From the NCBI GenBank assembly GCA_946482545.1, contig CAMLRX010000040.1, positions 1-36,061 of the forward strand: a DNA stretch of 36,061 nt, read 5' to 3'. The DNA comes from an uncultured Flavihumibacter sp. (GTDB lineage Bacteria; Bacteroidota; Bacteroidia; Chitinophagales; Chitinophagaceae). Each line of letters starts with the position of its first letter. The stretch's first letter is position 1. This document shows, in pieces, positions 22,240 to 30,802 of the stretch. A program made the position numbers and the translations under genes. Under the pieces are notes generated by a model. It ran no database searches. It was not told the DNA's origin and saw only the letters and a program-made list of their open reading frames with translations.

Positions 22240-23559
22240 TTACATCATCCTGCCTGGATTAATCCTGAAAAACACCTGGTACGACCATGGATTTTTTCCG
22301 TAAACCGGCTCCAGTTTTTTCCCCGCGCCATAAAAAGTGGCTTGTGTGCCGAGAGAAAAGTCTGTTTTGCCAAAATTAAACAGGCGCCTGTTCAATCCTA
22401 CGGTAAGCGCATTGATGTTGAAGATGGCATCGTGGCCATAAACCGCTTCATCCAGACTCAGTTCGTGGGTACTTTTCTGCACGAATTCATATTTTCCGTA
22501 AACGGCGTTCTTCCCAAAATTGTAGGCCGATTCAACCAATACTGCATGCTCTTTGTGTTGCGCATCCTGGTAGTTATAGCCCCAGACCAATGCGCTGTTC
22601 AATAGATCTCCGCCAGGGAATCGTTTCGCGTGAAGAATGGATGCGCTGGTACGGTGTATGTTTTTCCCGGGTTCAAGTGTCTCCGGGCTTTTAATATATG
22701 CTTTGGATACCTGCAAAGACCATTCTTTCGCAGGATTGAAACTGATTCTTCCTGCCCAGGAGTCGAAACGGGGTTTGTCAAAATCGTACCGGTTCTCATC
22801 AGGTTCCCTTCCGGTGAACAAAGAGCCTTCTACTTTGAATTTGCCATGCCTCACCCCAAGTGTGGTGGTCCCGAAAGTAATGTGGGTGGCATCCTGCCAG
22901 TGGTGTCCCAAAGGTGCGTCGGGATTGTAGAGGGAAGAAGGGCGGTGCATGAAAGCCGTTCCTCCGATGGCAGGCTCTCCCGGGTACCCCAGGTAAACAA
23001 ATACATCCGTTTTTTTACTGAGTGCATGGGTGTAACCAACAGACAATTCCGCAAAAAGATCGTGTGGATGTTGCCGGTCGGTAAGCGGTTGCCCCTGCCA
23101 TGTTTCACCGGATTGAAAAAGCAGGGGATAACCGTCTCCGCCCAATGTGAGCCGGTCGATAGATAGCATAGCGCTGAAGCGGAAGAGGCCGTTCTTTCCG
23201 ATGCTGCGTTGACCCATACCCATTACCCAGTTGGGGGCATCGAACTGACTTGCGCCGCGGGTGCCTTTCCGCGCGATGTCCTGGTTATTGTAACGGAGAA
23301 ACAGGTTGCCATGCAACATATACATCCATTTTTTACTGTGCAACATATAACCGTACATGGGGGCGGCATCCGGGAGCCAGGCGGTCCCGGAACCATTGCG
23401 TTGCATGGGCAGGTTTTTGCTGAATGCATGGCTCATGATGGGCGCATGTTCCTGTGTATGGTGCGGCACGGAGTCTTTTTGCTCCTGATGGTGTTCGTGC
23501 TGCGCTATGGCGCCTGTAGTCAGGGCTGCCAGGATGAAGGTGAATGCCAACTGTTTCAT
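22240..23559 (-). CDS. Outer-membrane protein of copper/heavy-metal type
   Basis: A 439-residue protein with signal peptide (MKQLAFTFILAALTTGAIAQ) and a His-rich mature start (HEHHQEQKDSVPHHTQEHAP) suited to metal binding. The rest is beta-strand-rich with many Met, His and aromatic residues (MYGYMLHSKKWMYMLHGNLFLRYN) and is likely a barrel. Proteins like this in Bacteroidota are often encoded with HMA chaperones and copper exporters. Here the ATG overlaps the stop of an HMA-domain gene, so the two are translationally coupled. A role in copper or other soft-metal handling at the outer membrane is inferred. Confidence 0.78.
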   Translation of the reverse strand: MKQLAFTFILAALTTGAIAQHEHHQEQKDSVPHHTQEHAPIMSHAFSKNLPMQRNGSGTAWLPDAAPMYGYMLHSKKWMYMLHGNLFLRYNNQDIARKGTRGASQFDAPNWVMGMGQRSIGKNGLFRFSAMLSIDRLTLGGDGYPLLFQSGETWQGQPLTDRQHPHDLFAELSVGYTHALSKKTDVFVYLGYPGEPAIGGTAFMHRPSSLYNPDAPLGHHWQDATHITFGTTTLGVRHGKFKVEGSLFTGREPDENRYDFDKPRFDSWAGRISFNPAKEWSLQVSKAYIKSPETLEPGKNIHRTSASILHAKRFPGGDLLNSALVWGYNYQDAQHKEHAVLVESAYNFGKNAVYGKYEFVQKSTHELSLDEAVYGHDAIFNINALTVGLNRRLFNFGKTDFSLGTQATFYGAGKKLEPVYGKNPWSYQVFFRINPGRMM

Positions 23560-23780
23560 GCTTCCGTTTTTTCACTGTGTACAATGGTGTATTTTCCCCT
23601 GGCCGAAAGTGCGGATTGCACCACCGCTTCGCTGATGGGCGCATCGGCGCTGAAGATGGCCTGCGGCGCTTCTTTCTGAACTTTCTCCACCCGTATGCCA
23701 GGCACTGAATTTAATGCGTCCGTTACATTTTGTATGCAGCCGCCACAGGCAATGCCGCTGATGTTGAATATGTATTTCAT
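23556..23780 (-). CDS. HMA-domain metal chaperone
   Basis: A 74-residue single heavy-metal-associated domain. The start at 23780 (MKYIFNISGIACGGC) gives the classical fold, with the metal-binding motif GIACGGC near residues 9-15 and the helix IQNVTDALNSVPGI after it. The Met that usually precedes the first Cys is Ile-Ala here, a mild deviation. It should carry Cu+ or a similar ion in the cytoplasm. It precedes and overlaps (ATGA) the His-rich outer-membrane protein gene, supporting a copper-handling pair. No copper ATPase is in the window. Confidence 0.9.
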   Translation of the reverse strand: MKYIFNISGIACGGCIQNVTDALNSVPGIRVEKVQKEAPQAIFSADAPISEAVVQSALSARGKYTIVHSEKTEA

Positions 23781-23798
23781 ATACTGATATTTACCATG

Positions 23799-23838
23799 CA
23801 AAAATACTTCCACCCCATGCCAGCATTGTTATACAATG
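23799..23838 (-). promoter_or_regulatory. Predicted promoter and operator of the HMA/outer-membrane pair
   Basis: TATTTTTG (minus strand, 23799-23806) matches TAnnTTTG perfectly. Seventeen bases upstream of it is the palindrome CATTGT-N3-ACAATG (23824-23838), placed where an activator or metal sensor could bind; no TTG -33 box is evident. The divergent phosphatase gene begins at 23896. Confidence 0.5.
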
Positions 23839-23895
23839 ATGGGTTTCCTTTGCATGATTACGGATTGTATTACCTTCGGCCCTTCAGTTTGAATT

Positions 23896-24486
23896 ATGAT
23901 ACAGGTATTCTTATTAAGACACGGCGAAACGCCATGGAACGCCGACAATAACCGCTATTGTGGCAGAACCGATGCGCCACTTACCGCAAAAGGAATGCAG
24001 CAGGCCGAAGCGTCCCGGGAAAAACTAAAACACATCGTCTTTGATGGCGTTTATGCCTCAACACTTCAGCGTGCACGCATTACCGCGGAGATTGTTACGG
24101 GTAAAACGGTAACCACTGATCAACGGTTAATCGAACTTGATTTCGGAGATTGGGAACTGCGTGCCAAAGAAGAATTCATCTCCGCCGATCCGGTTTTGTG
24201 GAGCAGATGGATGAGCGGGGAAGAAGGTGTTCGGGCGGGCAACACGGGCGAAACCATGGCGGCCGCAGCGAACAGGGTATCTGCCTTTTTTAAGGACTTG
24301 TTTGAAGAAAAAAAACAGGGCACTTTTCTTGTTGCCGCGCACAATGCTGTGAACCGGTTTTTTCTCGCGCAGCAACTGGGTATGCCGCTGCATCACTACA
24401 GGAGGCTTTGGTTCGATAACGGGGCCATTACTGAATTTGTGATAGAGGATGATGGAAGTTTTGTGCTGAAGAAGTTGAATGCTTGA
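23896..24486 (+). CDS. Histidine phosphatase family protein (phosphoglycerate mutase-like)
   Basis: A 196-residue enzyme of the branch 1 histidine phosphatase superfamily. The phospho-accepting motif LLRHGET is at the N-terminus (His9), followed by YCGRTDAPLTAKGMQQA, the second Arg in YASTLQRARITAEI (about 55-68), Glu in LIELDFGDWE and the second catalytic His in LVAAHNAVNR (about residue 149). Family members act on phospho-sugars, alpha-ribazole phosphate or other small phosphates, and the exact substrate cannot be read. The LDFGDWE text resembles CobC/GpmB-type enzymes. It stands alone, divergent from the metal pair. Confidence 0.92.
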   Translation: MIQVFLLRHGETPWNADNNRYCGRTDAPLTAKGMQQAEASREKLKHIVFDGVYASTLQRARITAEIVTGKTVTTDQRLIELDFGDWELRAKEEFISADPVLWSRWMSGEEGVRAGNTGETMAAAANRVSAFFKDLFEEKKQGTFLVAAHNAVNRFFLAQQLGMPLHHYRRLWFDNGAITEFVIEDDGSFVLKKLNA

Positions 24487-24946
24487 GTTGAGCGGAGGTT
24501 CGCGCAAAGACGCGAGGGAGCAAAGACGCAAGGTGCGGTTGATGGGCTGCTTGATGATGTGGGGATTTCTCGCAACGGCGCGACGACGCAACGGATTGTT
24601 CTATTGGACGCGGCTGATTTTACAGAAGCGTTTTATTAGGCAATCTACAACCACCGAATGTTATTGCCTTTTAAATGATGCAAAAGAAATAGTCCCCGCT
24701 CCGCAATAACCCAAGAAAATATTAAATCAGCCGCTAACGTTGCGCCTTTGCGCCGTTGCGAGAATTCAATAATCATTTTGAAATTAAACCACCCCAAACA
24801 TAAACAATGCTGCGAGGCACGAAGCAGTGCGTCCTTGCGTCCTTGCTCCTTTGCGCTGCGCAGTGCGAAGCACAAAGCAGTTGCGTGAAACAAAGCAATC
24901 GCGTGAAATTTAAACTCCACTCTTTCCAGGCAAGGGTTAACGGCAA
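24487..24946. repeat. Gene-free region filled with GCGCCTTTGCG-type repeats
   Basis: Two repeat clusters are visible: 24495-24600 (GCGCAAAGACGCGAGGGAGC and relatives) and 24738-24905 (TTGCGCCTTTGCGCCGTTGC, GCGTCCTTGCTCC, GCGCTGCGCAGTGCG, AAAGCAGTTGCGTGAAA). The second closely follows the order of elements at 6670-6880. No gene is supported; ORFs here are products of the repeat. Confidence 0.8.
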
Positions 24947-25768
24947 TTATTCTTCTTCAGTAGCAAACACCACCGGTATGTGAAAATACACGCGCACCTT
25001 ACTGCCATTCTGTTCTCCCGGAATCCATTTTGGCATCTTCTTCATCACCCGCAATATCTCATTCTGGTAAACCGGTTCGCCACTTTCAGTGAATACAAAA
25101 CTTCCAACATTTCCATTTTCATCCACTACAAATCTGATCACGAGTTTTACTTTTTGTCCGGGCTCCATTTCATTCGGAGAACGCATGTTGCGGGATAGAA
25201 ACCTTTGCAGGGCGAGTTTCCCGCCGGGAAACTCCGGCATTTTTTCGGATGCTGTAAATATCTTCTCTTCAGGCGCGGCTTTCACGGCGGGCTTTTCAGG
25301 CGTGTATTCCGGCCCGATCTTTTCTGTGGGCGGTGGTTCTATAATGCCGATAAATTCATCTCCGTCACGTGTAAAATCGGCGATAACTTTGTTTTGAAGA
25401 TCGTCTATTTTAGGTGGGGTATTGGTGACCTGATTATCAGGTACAATATCCGGATTCGTGTACTGGATTGCCGCTGTGGTTGTGGGCGATGTGCGCACTT
25501 CGGGTTGTGGTGGTTCCTGCGGGGTAGGTTGTTCAATATCTATAAGCCTTACAACATCTTCTTCCAATAAATGCGATAATGCCTGTTCCTTATCCGGCTG
25601 AAATCTGATGGCTGCGTACAATAAAAATGGGATGAGCATGGTGATGGCGATGCCTTTTGCCAGCCTTCGGGAATAGGCCGTTCTTAGTTCGTAAGCGCCA
25701 TAAGATTTGTTGCGGTGTTCAAATAGAATGTCGAGGAGGGCGCTCCGTTGAATAGCTTCGGGGCTCAT
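24947..25768 (-). CDS. tonB: Energy transducer TonB
   Basis: A 273-residue TonB-family protein. The ATG at 25768 (MSPEAIQRSALLDILFEHRN) gives the normal short cytoplasmic segment with the Bacteroidota-typical KSYGAYELRTAYSRRL text before the membrane helix (about 41-57). A Pro/Glu-rich periplasmic linker spans about 70-190 (PTPQEPPQPEV, EPPPTEKIGPEYTPEKPAV). The C-terminal TonB domain starts near 185 (MPEFPGGKLALQRFLSRNM) and contains GNVGSFVFTESGEP and MPKWIPGEQNGSKVRVYFHIPVVF. It couples inner-membrane proton-motive force to outer-membrane receptors such as the SusC-like protein at the right end. No ExbB/ExbD genes are adjacent. Confidence 0.92.
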   Translation of the reverse strand: MSPEAIQRSALLDILFEHRNKSYGAYELRTAYSRRLAKGIAITMLIPFLLYAAIRFQPDKEQALSHLLEEDVVRLIDIEQPTPQEPPQPEVRTSPTTTAAIQYTNPDIVPDNQVTNTPPKIDDLQNKVIADFTRDGDEFIGIIEPPPTEKIGPEYTPEKPAVKAAPEEKIFTASEKMPEFPGGKLALQRFLSRNMRSPNEMEPGQKVKLVIRFVVDENGNVGSFVFTESGEPVYQNEILRVMKKMPKWIPGEQNGSKVRVYFHIPVVFATEEE

Positions 25769-25870
25769 AACGGTAAAGTTTAAGCTTGATGAATTTGGTT
25801 TAAAATGGGGCGCCTTGTGTATGGGATGATGGGATGAGAAAATTTCCATAGGGGATGGGAAGAAAAATTT

Positions 25871-26268
25871 TAGGCCTCACCCCGCCCCCTCTCCGGGGGA
25901 GAGGGGTATTGTTTATCGTAATCGAATAGTGCATTGCGCACAATGAGATGGAATGGCCTTGCGCTGGAGTTTGAAAACGGAACAGTTTAATTAAATAGTT
26001 TACACATTGATAGCGCTAGGCGTCTTGCCTGGGTACTCAAAAGCTATTTTTAACTAATCCTGGTTTGGAGAAGTGGAGCTATCTGCTATAGATTAACCGA
26101 ATGCGTACGTACATTTTCCCACATGAAAGTTATTTGAAATGGCTTAGTGTATTTCAATCAGTGATCTGCTTTACCGAAACAATACGCTGATTGCCGCTTT
26201 AATTCTCGGTGAAGCATAAACTAAGTTTCTCCCCTCTCCCTGGGGAGAGGGGCCGGGGGTGAGGCCTA
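25871..26268. repeat. 400-bp gene-free block bounded by inverted repeats
   Basis: The left end (25871-25906) and right end (26231-26268) are inverted copies of a G/C-rich sequence beginning TAGGCCTCACCCC; each also folds on itself through CCCCTCTCC/GGAGAGGGG. Between them about 320 bases are AT-rich with no ORF. The right copy runs into the stop codon (26266-26268) of the next gene. It resembles a MITE or a paired intergenic repeat; no target-site duplication is evident. Confidence 0.75.
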
Positions 26269-26910
26269 CATCTCCCCATACCCATACACCTTCACCCCAA
26301 CGCTATCTTCCAACGAAGCTTTTAACATAGCATCCGCCACTTTTGTGGCCTCAATAGGCCTGTACTTTGCGGGCAACAGCAACGCAATGACGGGCATCAC
26401 CGCCTGCGCGATTCTTTCGCCCACCCGGAGTTCCTTTCTTTTTCCAAGTAAAAGGGAAGGACGGAAAATATGTACAGCCTTTAATCCTTTCTCCTGAACA
26501 GCTTTCTCCGTTTCTCCTTTTAATTTCAGGTAGAAATTGCCTGAGGAAGGATCCGCTCCCACCGCCGATACCAGCAGAAACGAGTTGAATCCTTTTTCAG
26601 CAGCGAGTTCCGCGCAAAGCACCGGTATATCATGGTCCACAAAACGGTAAGCGATTTTGTCGCCTTTTACCTGCTGTTGCGTGGTGCCCAGGCAACAAAA
26701 TAACACATCTCCATCCCCCATGGCTTCAGACACCTGCGTCCTGTTCCTGAAATCCACCACATGGATGCTGAGTTTCGGGTGTTTCATGTGAAAGGGACGC
26801 CGTACCAACACCTTCACAGTACTGTAAGCATTGCTCTCCAGTAAACGCAGCAACAGGTGATGTCCGATAAGCCCCGAGGCTCCGATCAATACAGCAGAAC
26901 GTTCTTGCAT
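26266..26910 (-). CDS. NAD(P)-binding Rossmann-fold protein, atypical SDR (NAD(P)H-binding)
   Basis: A 214-residue protein. The start at 26910 (MQERSAVLIGASGLIG) gives a Rossmann nucleotide site, GASGLIG, at residues 10-16; the longer ORF overlaps murB on the other strand and was not used. Further text (DGDVLFCCLGTTQQQVKG, NSFLLVSAVGADPSS, NFYLKLKGETEKAV, HIFRPSLLLGKRKE) matches atypical short-chain dehydrogenases of the HTATIP2/YwnB kind. The Tyr-X3-Lys pair is reduced to YLKLKGE, as in that subgroup. Substrate is unknown. It is divergent from murB, with starts 40 bases apart. Confidence 0.9.
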   Translation of the reverse strand: MQERSAVLIGASGLIGHHLLLRLLESNAYSTVKVLVRRPFHMKHPKLSIHVVDFRNRTQVSEAMGDGDVLFCCLGTTQQQVKGDKIAYRFVDHDIPVLCAELAAEKGFNSFLLVSAVGADPSSGNFYLKLKGETEKAVQEKGLKAVHIFRPSLLLGKRKELRVGERIAQAVMPVIALLLPAKYRPIEATKVADAMLKASLEDSVGVKVYGYGEM

Positions 26911-26949
26911 GGTGATTATTCCTTTATTTTGCGCTAATTCAGATTTCTC

Positions 26950-27972
26950 ATGCAAATTCAGGAAAATTTCCCGCTTCGCCCGTTCAATACTTTCGGTATC
27001 GCCGCCAACGCCCGTTATTTCGCCCGTTTTCGTTCTCCCGATGAACTGGAAGAATTGTTGGAAATGAGGGCGCAGGGCCCTTTGAAACCATTGCTGCTGT
27101 TGGGTGGCGGAAGTAATATTCTCTTTACGAAGGATCCGGATGCCTGGGTGCTGAAGAATGATATACCGGGCATCGAAATTGTGCAGGAAGCGGGTGATGA
27201 GGTGTTTGTGCGGGCCGGAGCCGGCGAGAACTGGCACAACTTCGTGTTGTTCTGTATAGAAAATGGTCTGGGGGGAATCGAAAATCTTTCGCTGATTCCC
27301 GGACAGGTAGGCGCGGCACCCATGCAAAACATCGGCGCTTACGGGGTGGAAATAAAAGATGTATTTCATGAGCTGGAAGCCTTTCATCTTTCAGAAAAAA
27401 AATCCGTGGTATTGGGGCTGAAAGATTGCGCCTTCGGCTACCGGGAAAGTGTGTTCAAAAAAGAATATAAAAATCAGTTCTGCATCACGAATGTAACGTT
27501 CAGGCTTAGTCGTAAACACGCCTTCAATATCTCTTATGGCGCCATCGCCCAGGAACTGGAAACGATGGGGGTTCAGGAACTTTCGATCCGGGCCGTGAGT
27601 AACGCGGTGATCCGAATCCGTTCTTCTAAATTGCCCGATCCGGAACAAATCGGCAACGCGGGTTCCTTCTTCAAAAATCCTGTGGTGCCGGAACTGCAGT
27701 TCAATGCACTAAAAGCTGAATTCCCTTCCATCCCCGCTTATCCCGCAGGATCGGGCCAGGTGAAACTCGCCGCCGGCTGGCTGATTGAACAATGTGGCTG
27801 GAAAGGTTACCGTAAAGGCGATGCCGGTTGCCATGAAAAGCAGGCATTGGTGCTGGTGAATTATGGGAATGCTACTGGAGAACAGGTGTATGAACTGAGT
27901 TCGGAAATATTGAAAAGTGTGCAGGATAAATTTGGGGTGGCGTTGGAAAGAGAAGTGAATATCTGGAAATAA
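26950..27972 (+). CDS. murB: UDP-N-acetylenolpyruvoylglucosamine reductase (MurB, type I)
   Basis: A 340-residue FAD enzyme that reduces UDP-GlcNAc-enolpyruvate to UDP-MurNAc in peptidoglycan synthesis. The FAD domain has LLLLGGGSNILFT (48-60) and ENLSLIPGQVGAAPMQNIGAYG (111-132). The Arg of FGYRESVFK (Arg165) and the catalytic Ser of GNAGSFFKNP (Ser239) fit the E. coli Arg159/Ser229 pair, and a C-terminal Glu (EREVNIW) corresponds to Glu325. The YRESVFK loop and length mark a type I enzyme. It is divergent from the Rossmann-fold gene and ends just before a hairpin shared with the convergent AAA+ gene. Confidence 0.97.
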   Translation: MQIQENFPLRPFNTFGIAANARYFARFRSPDELEELLEMRAQGPLKPLLLLGGGSNILFTKDPDAWVLKNDIPGIEIVQEAGDEVFVRAGAGENWHNFVLFCIENGLGGIENLSLIPGQVGAAPMQNIGAYGVEIKDVFHELEAFHLSEKKSVVLGLKDCAFGYRESVFKKEYKNQFCITNVTFRLSRKHAFNISYGAIAQELETMGVQELSIRAVSNAVIRIRSSKLPDPEQIGNAGSFFKNPVVPELQFNALKAEFPSIPAYPAGSGQVKLAAGWLIEQCGWKGYRKGDAGCHEKQALVLVNYGNATGEQVYELSSEILKSVQDKFGVALEREVNIWK

Positions 27973-27974
27973 AA

Positions 27975-27998
27975 ATGGCCCCGGATATCCGAGGCCAT
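27975..27998. terminator. Shared terminator between murB and the AAA+ gene
   Basis: ATGGCC and GGCCAT arms flank a nearly palindromic CCGGATATCCG core. On the minus strand the stem is followed by TTTTTATTT, the stronger tail; on the plus strand a TTTCTTT follows 5 bases later. Confidence 0.8.
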
Positions 27999-28022
27999 CT
28001 GCGTTTCTTTATATGCTGCGGG

Positions 28023-29555
28023 TTAGATGTCCTCTTCCCCGAAATCATCCTCCTGCGAAAGGCCCAGGTTCATCATGGAGCCAATCAGGTCTTTAAAGGA
28101 AATGCCGCCTTCCATTATTTTTTTACTGATCAGGGAATATGCTGCCAGTCCGTGCAATACGAATTCCATCAGCAATGCGGCTTCCTGCTCGTTGGCCTGG
28201 GGATAATGCTTTTTCACCAGTGCATATAAGCCATCCACCTTATACAATTCCTGCACTTTCTGCGCATCCGTAAGGTTGAACAGTATTTCAAGCTGGTTGC
28301 CCTGGTCGAACCAACGGGTGACGGGGGCATAAGGATTTTCAATTTCCTTTTCTTTCTGACCGCTCCTGCCTCTTTTTTTGAGGGCATCGGGATTCGGGAA
28401 GTAGATCACGAATTGTGAACGGATGCTTTTTTCAAGCAGGTTCCAGGCCACCTGCAACGGGCCTTCCTGTTCTCCTTCGTACACCAGTTCGATCTTCCCG
28501 GTGATGGATGGAATAATGCCCGCCAGGTCGCTGATCCATACCTGAGTATTCTTTTCTTTATAAATAATAGCCCTTCTTTCGGCAGCGCTCACGGCGTTTT
28601 CAAAGGCGGCGATGGTCAGACGTGCCGATACACCGCTTTTCTTGTCCACATATTCAGAGGTGCGCGCTTCAAAAGCGACCTGTTCTATCAGTCTTTTAAT
28701 GAGATCGCTGGTTTTGATTTTCTTCTCCTGTTCGGGCAGAATATTGGCTTCCTGTTCGGTAATGGCCAGCGAGGTTTCGAGTGATTTGGGATAGTGAGTG
28801 AGAATCTGGCTCTCTATCCTGTCTTTCAGCGGTGTAACAATGGAGCCGCGGTTGGTATAGTCTTCGGGGTTGGCCGTGAATACAAAAAGGATGTCCAGCG
28901 GCATTCTCAGTTTGAATCCCCTGATCTGTATATCGCCTTCCTGGAGGATATTGAACAGCGCCACCTGGATGCGTGCCTGGAGGTCGGGCAACTCGTTGAT
29001 GACAAATATGCCGCGGTTGCTGCGCGGGATGATGCCGTAGTGGATCACGCGTTCGTCGGCGAAATTCAGCCGCAGGTTGGCGGCTTTAATCGGGTCTATA
29101 TCACCAATAAGGTCGGCCACGCTTACGTCGGGTGTGGCGAGTTTTTCACCATACCTTTCGGAGCGGTGCAGCCAGTGAATAGGCGTGTTATCTCCTTGTT
29201 CGGCGAGCAGGTCCCTCGAATACTGGGAAATGGGGTAGAAGGGATCATCATTGATCTCAGAGCCGGCGATCACGGGGATGTATTCATCCAGCAGATCGGT
29301 CATCTGCCTGGCCATTCTTGTTTTGGCCTGGCCACGTAAACCAAGGAAGAGGATGTTGTGGCGACTCAATAACGCCCTTTCTGTATCGGGAATCACGGTT
29401 TCCTCGTAGCCGAGAATGCCCGTGAAAGTGGGTTCTTTCTTCTGAAGTTTTTTAATGAGGTTTTCCCTGAGTTCGGTTTTCACGTTCCGGGGTTTGTAGC
29501 CGGAAGTCTTCAGTTCTCCTAAGGTCGAAATGGTCAATAGTTCCTTCATATTCAT
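28023..29555 (-). CDS. AAA+ ATPase, MoxR / magnesium chelatase-I-like
   Basis: A 510-residue AAA+ protein. Either ATG at 29555 or 29549 is possible. Walker A is LFLGLRGQAKTR (69-80). The Walker B strand reads GIFVINELPDL (182-192), with Asn where Asp is usual, followed by ARIQVALFNILQEGDIQIRG and the sensor-1 region LDILFVFTANPEDYTNRG. This resembles ChlI/MoxR proteins that remodel targets with a VWA partner. The C-terminal 200 residues are helical and carry no motif I know. A VWA gene lies directly upstream on the same strand, 82 bases apart, so the two should act together, probably on an envelope or metal-enzyme target that is not identified. Confidence 0.9.
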   Translation of the reverse strand: MNMKELLTISTLGELKTSGYKPRNVKTELRENLIKKLQKKEPTFTGILGYEETVIPDTERALLSRHNILFLGLRGQAKTRMARQMTDLLDEYIPVIAGSEINDDPFYPISQYSRDLLAEQGDNTPIHWLHRSERYGEKLATPDVSVADLIGDIDPIKAANLRLNFADERVIHYGIIPRSNRGIFVINELPDLQARIQVALFNILQEGDIQIRGFKLRMPLDILFVFTANPEDYTNRGSIVTPLKDRIESQILTHYPKSLETSLAITEQEANILPEQEKKIKTSDLIKRLIEQVAFEARTSEYVDKKSGVSARLTIAAFENAVSAAERRAIIYKEKNTQVWISDLAGIIPSITGKIELVYEGEQEGPLQVAWNLLEKSIRSQFVIYFPNPDALKKRGRSGQKEKEIENPYAPVTRWFDQGNQLEILFNLTDAQKVQELYKVDGLYALVKKHYPQANEQEAALLMEFVLHGLAAYSLISKKIMEGGISFKDLIGSMMNLGLSQEDDFGEEDI

Positions 29556-29637
29556 CTTTATTCGGCTGTTGTTGTGGTTTTCAGCAGTAAATTAAGCAAA
29601 TTATTCATGCGTCCGCCCGTTGGGGCGTTGAAATGGA

Positions 29638-30735
29638 TCAGTACACGGTTTTGCGTTTGCCGTTTTCGAAATCTTTGAAAATGAACGCGCCGAGGCGGTC
29701 TAAGGAAGCGAAAAAGGCTTTGCCATTGTTGGTTTCCGTGAATTCCTGTACAAACCGCTGCAAATAGGGGTCGGATGCGATCATGAATGTGGTGATCGGA
29801 ATCCTGAGTTTTTTACACTGAGCAGCCAGGTTGATACACCTGTTGGTAATTTTTCTGTCAAGGCCGAAACTGTTCTTGTAATACCTTTTCCCCTGTTTCA
29901 GGCAGGTGGGTTTCCCATCTGTGATCATGAAGATCTGTTTGTTCGGGTTTCTTCTTCTGCGGAGCAGGTCCATAGCCAGTTCCAGTCCCGCGACTGTATT
30001 CGTATGGTAAGGACCCACTTCCAGGTAGGGAAGGTCCTTGATGGCTACCGGCCAGGCATCGTTGCCGAAAACCACGATGTCCAGCGTGTCCTTGGGGTAT
30101 TTGGTGGTGATCAGTTCGCTCAGCGCCATCGCCACTTTTTTGGCGGGCGTGATGCGGTCTTCGCCGTACAGGATCATGGAATGTGAAATATCAATCATCA
30201 GCACCGTGGAAGTCTGGGATTTGAAATCCGTTTCCCGTATAGAAAGATCGTCTTCCCGCATCTGGAATGATTCGATGCCGTGGTTGATCTGCGCGTTGCG
30301 GATGGAATTGGTGAAGTCGATCTGTTCGAGGGTATCGCCAAACTGGTAGGGACGGGTCTCAGGGTTAATCTCATCGCCTTGTCCGGGTTTGAACGTATGG
30401 TGATCGCCGGTTTTAGTTTTTTTCAATTTTCCGAATATTTCCTCCAGGGATCTTTTCCGGATCGATTGCTCGGTTTTGGGCGTGATTTTTATGCTGCCAG
30501 AAGATTGATCTTCAGTAACATAGCCCCGGTCTTTCAGGTCTTCGATAAAATCTCCCAGGCCGTATTCCTGGTTGGTAAGCTGGTATTGCTGGTCGAGCTG
30601 GGTCATCCACTGGAGTGCTTCACTTACATCGCCGTTGGTGTAGGTGAGGAGTTCCATGAACAGATCCATGAGTTTGTCGAATGGTGTTTTGCCGTCTTCG
30701 GAAGGCGTGAACTTTGTGAACTGAAATCCTTTCAT
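29638..30735 (-). CDS. VWA-domain protein, partner of the MoxR-like ATPase
   Basis: A 365-residue protein. The N-terminal 110 residues are helical and charged. The VWA domain starts near 175 with the MIDAS motif LMIDISHSM (Asp182, Ser184, Ser186), continues with a Thr in HTNTVAGLELAM and the MIDAS Asp in IFMITDGKPT. It lacks a signal peptide, so it is cytoplasmic. MoxR/ChlI ATPases act with VWA proteins to insert cofactors or remodel complexes, and the neighbouring gene order supports such a pair. The target is unknown. Confidence 0.92.
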   Translation of the reverse strand: MKGFQFTKFTPSEDGKTPFDKLMDLFMELLTYTNGDVSEALQWMTQLDQQYQLTNQEYGLGDFIEDLKDRGYVTEDQSSGSIKITPKTEQSIRKRSLEEIFGKLKKTKTGDHHTFKPGQGDEINPETRPYQFGDTLEQIDFTNSIRNAQINHGIESFQMREDDLSIRETDFKSQTSTVLMIDISHSMILYGEDRITPAKKVAMALSELITTKYPKDTLDIVVFGNDAWPVAIKDLPYLEVGPYHTNTVAGLELAMDLLRRRRNPNKQIFMITDGKPTCLKQGKRYYKNSFGLDRKITNRCINLAAQCKKLRIPITTFMIASDPYLQRFVQEFTETNNGKAFFASLDRLGAFIFKDFENGKRKTVY

Positions 30736-30802
30736 GCGCCGCTGTTTCTTTAAATGGATGAGGATGCCGGGATAATAACAGCATAAATATAGGAAAGTTC
30801 GG

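Noticed and set aside
25871..26268. Insertion sequence
   Set aside because: Inverted ends are present but there is no transposase ORF inside and no visible target duplication, so it is listed only as a repeat-bounded block.
26911..27387. Long N-terminal extension of the NAD(P)-binding protein
   Set aside because: It runs antisense through murB; the Rossmann motif begins right after the ATG at 26910, as expected of a complete protein.
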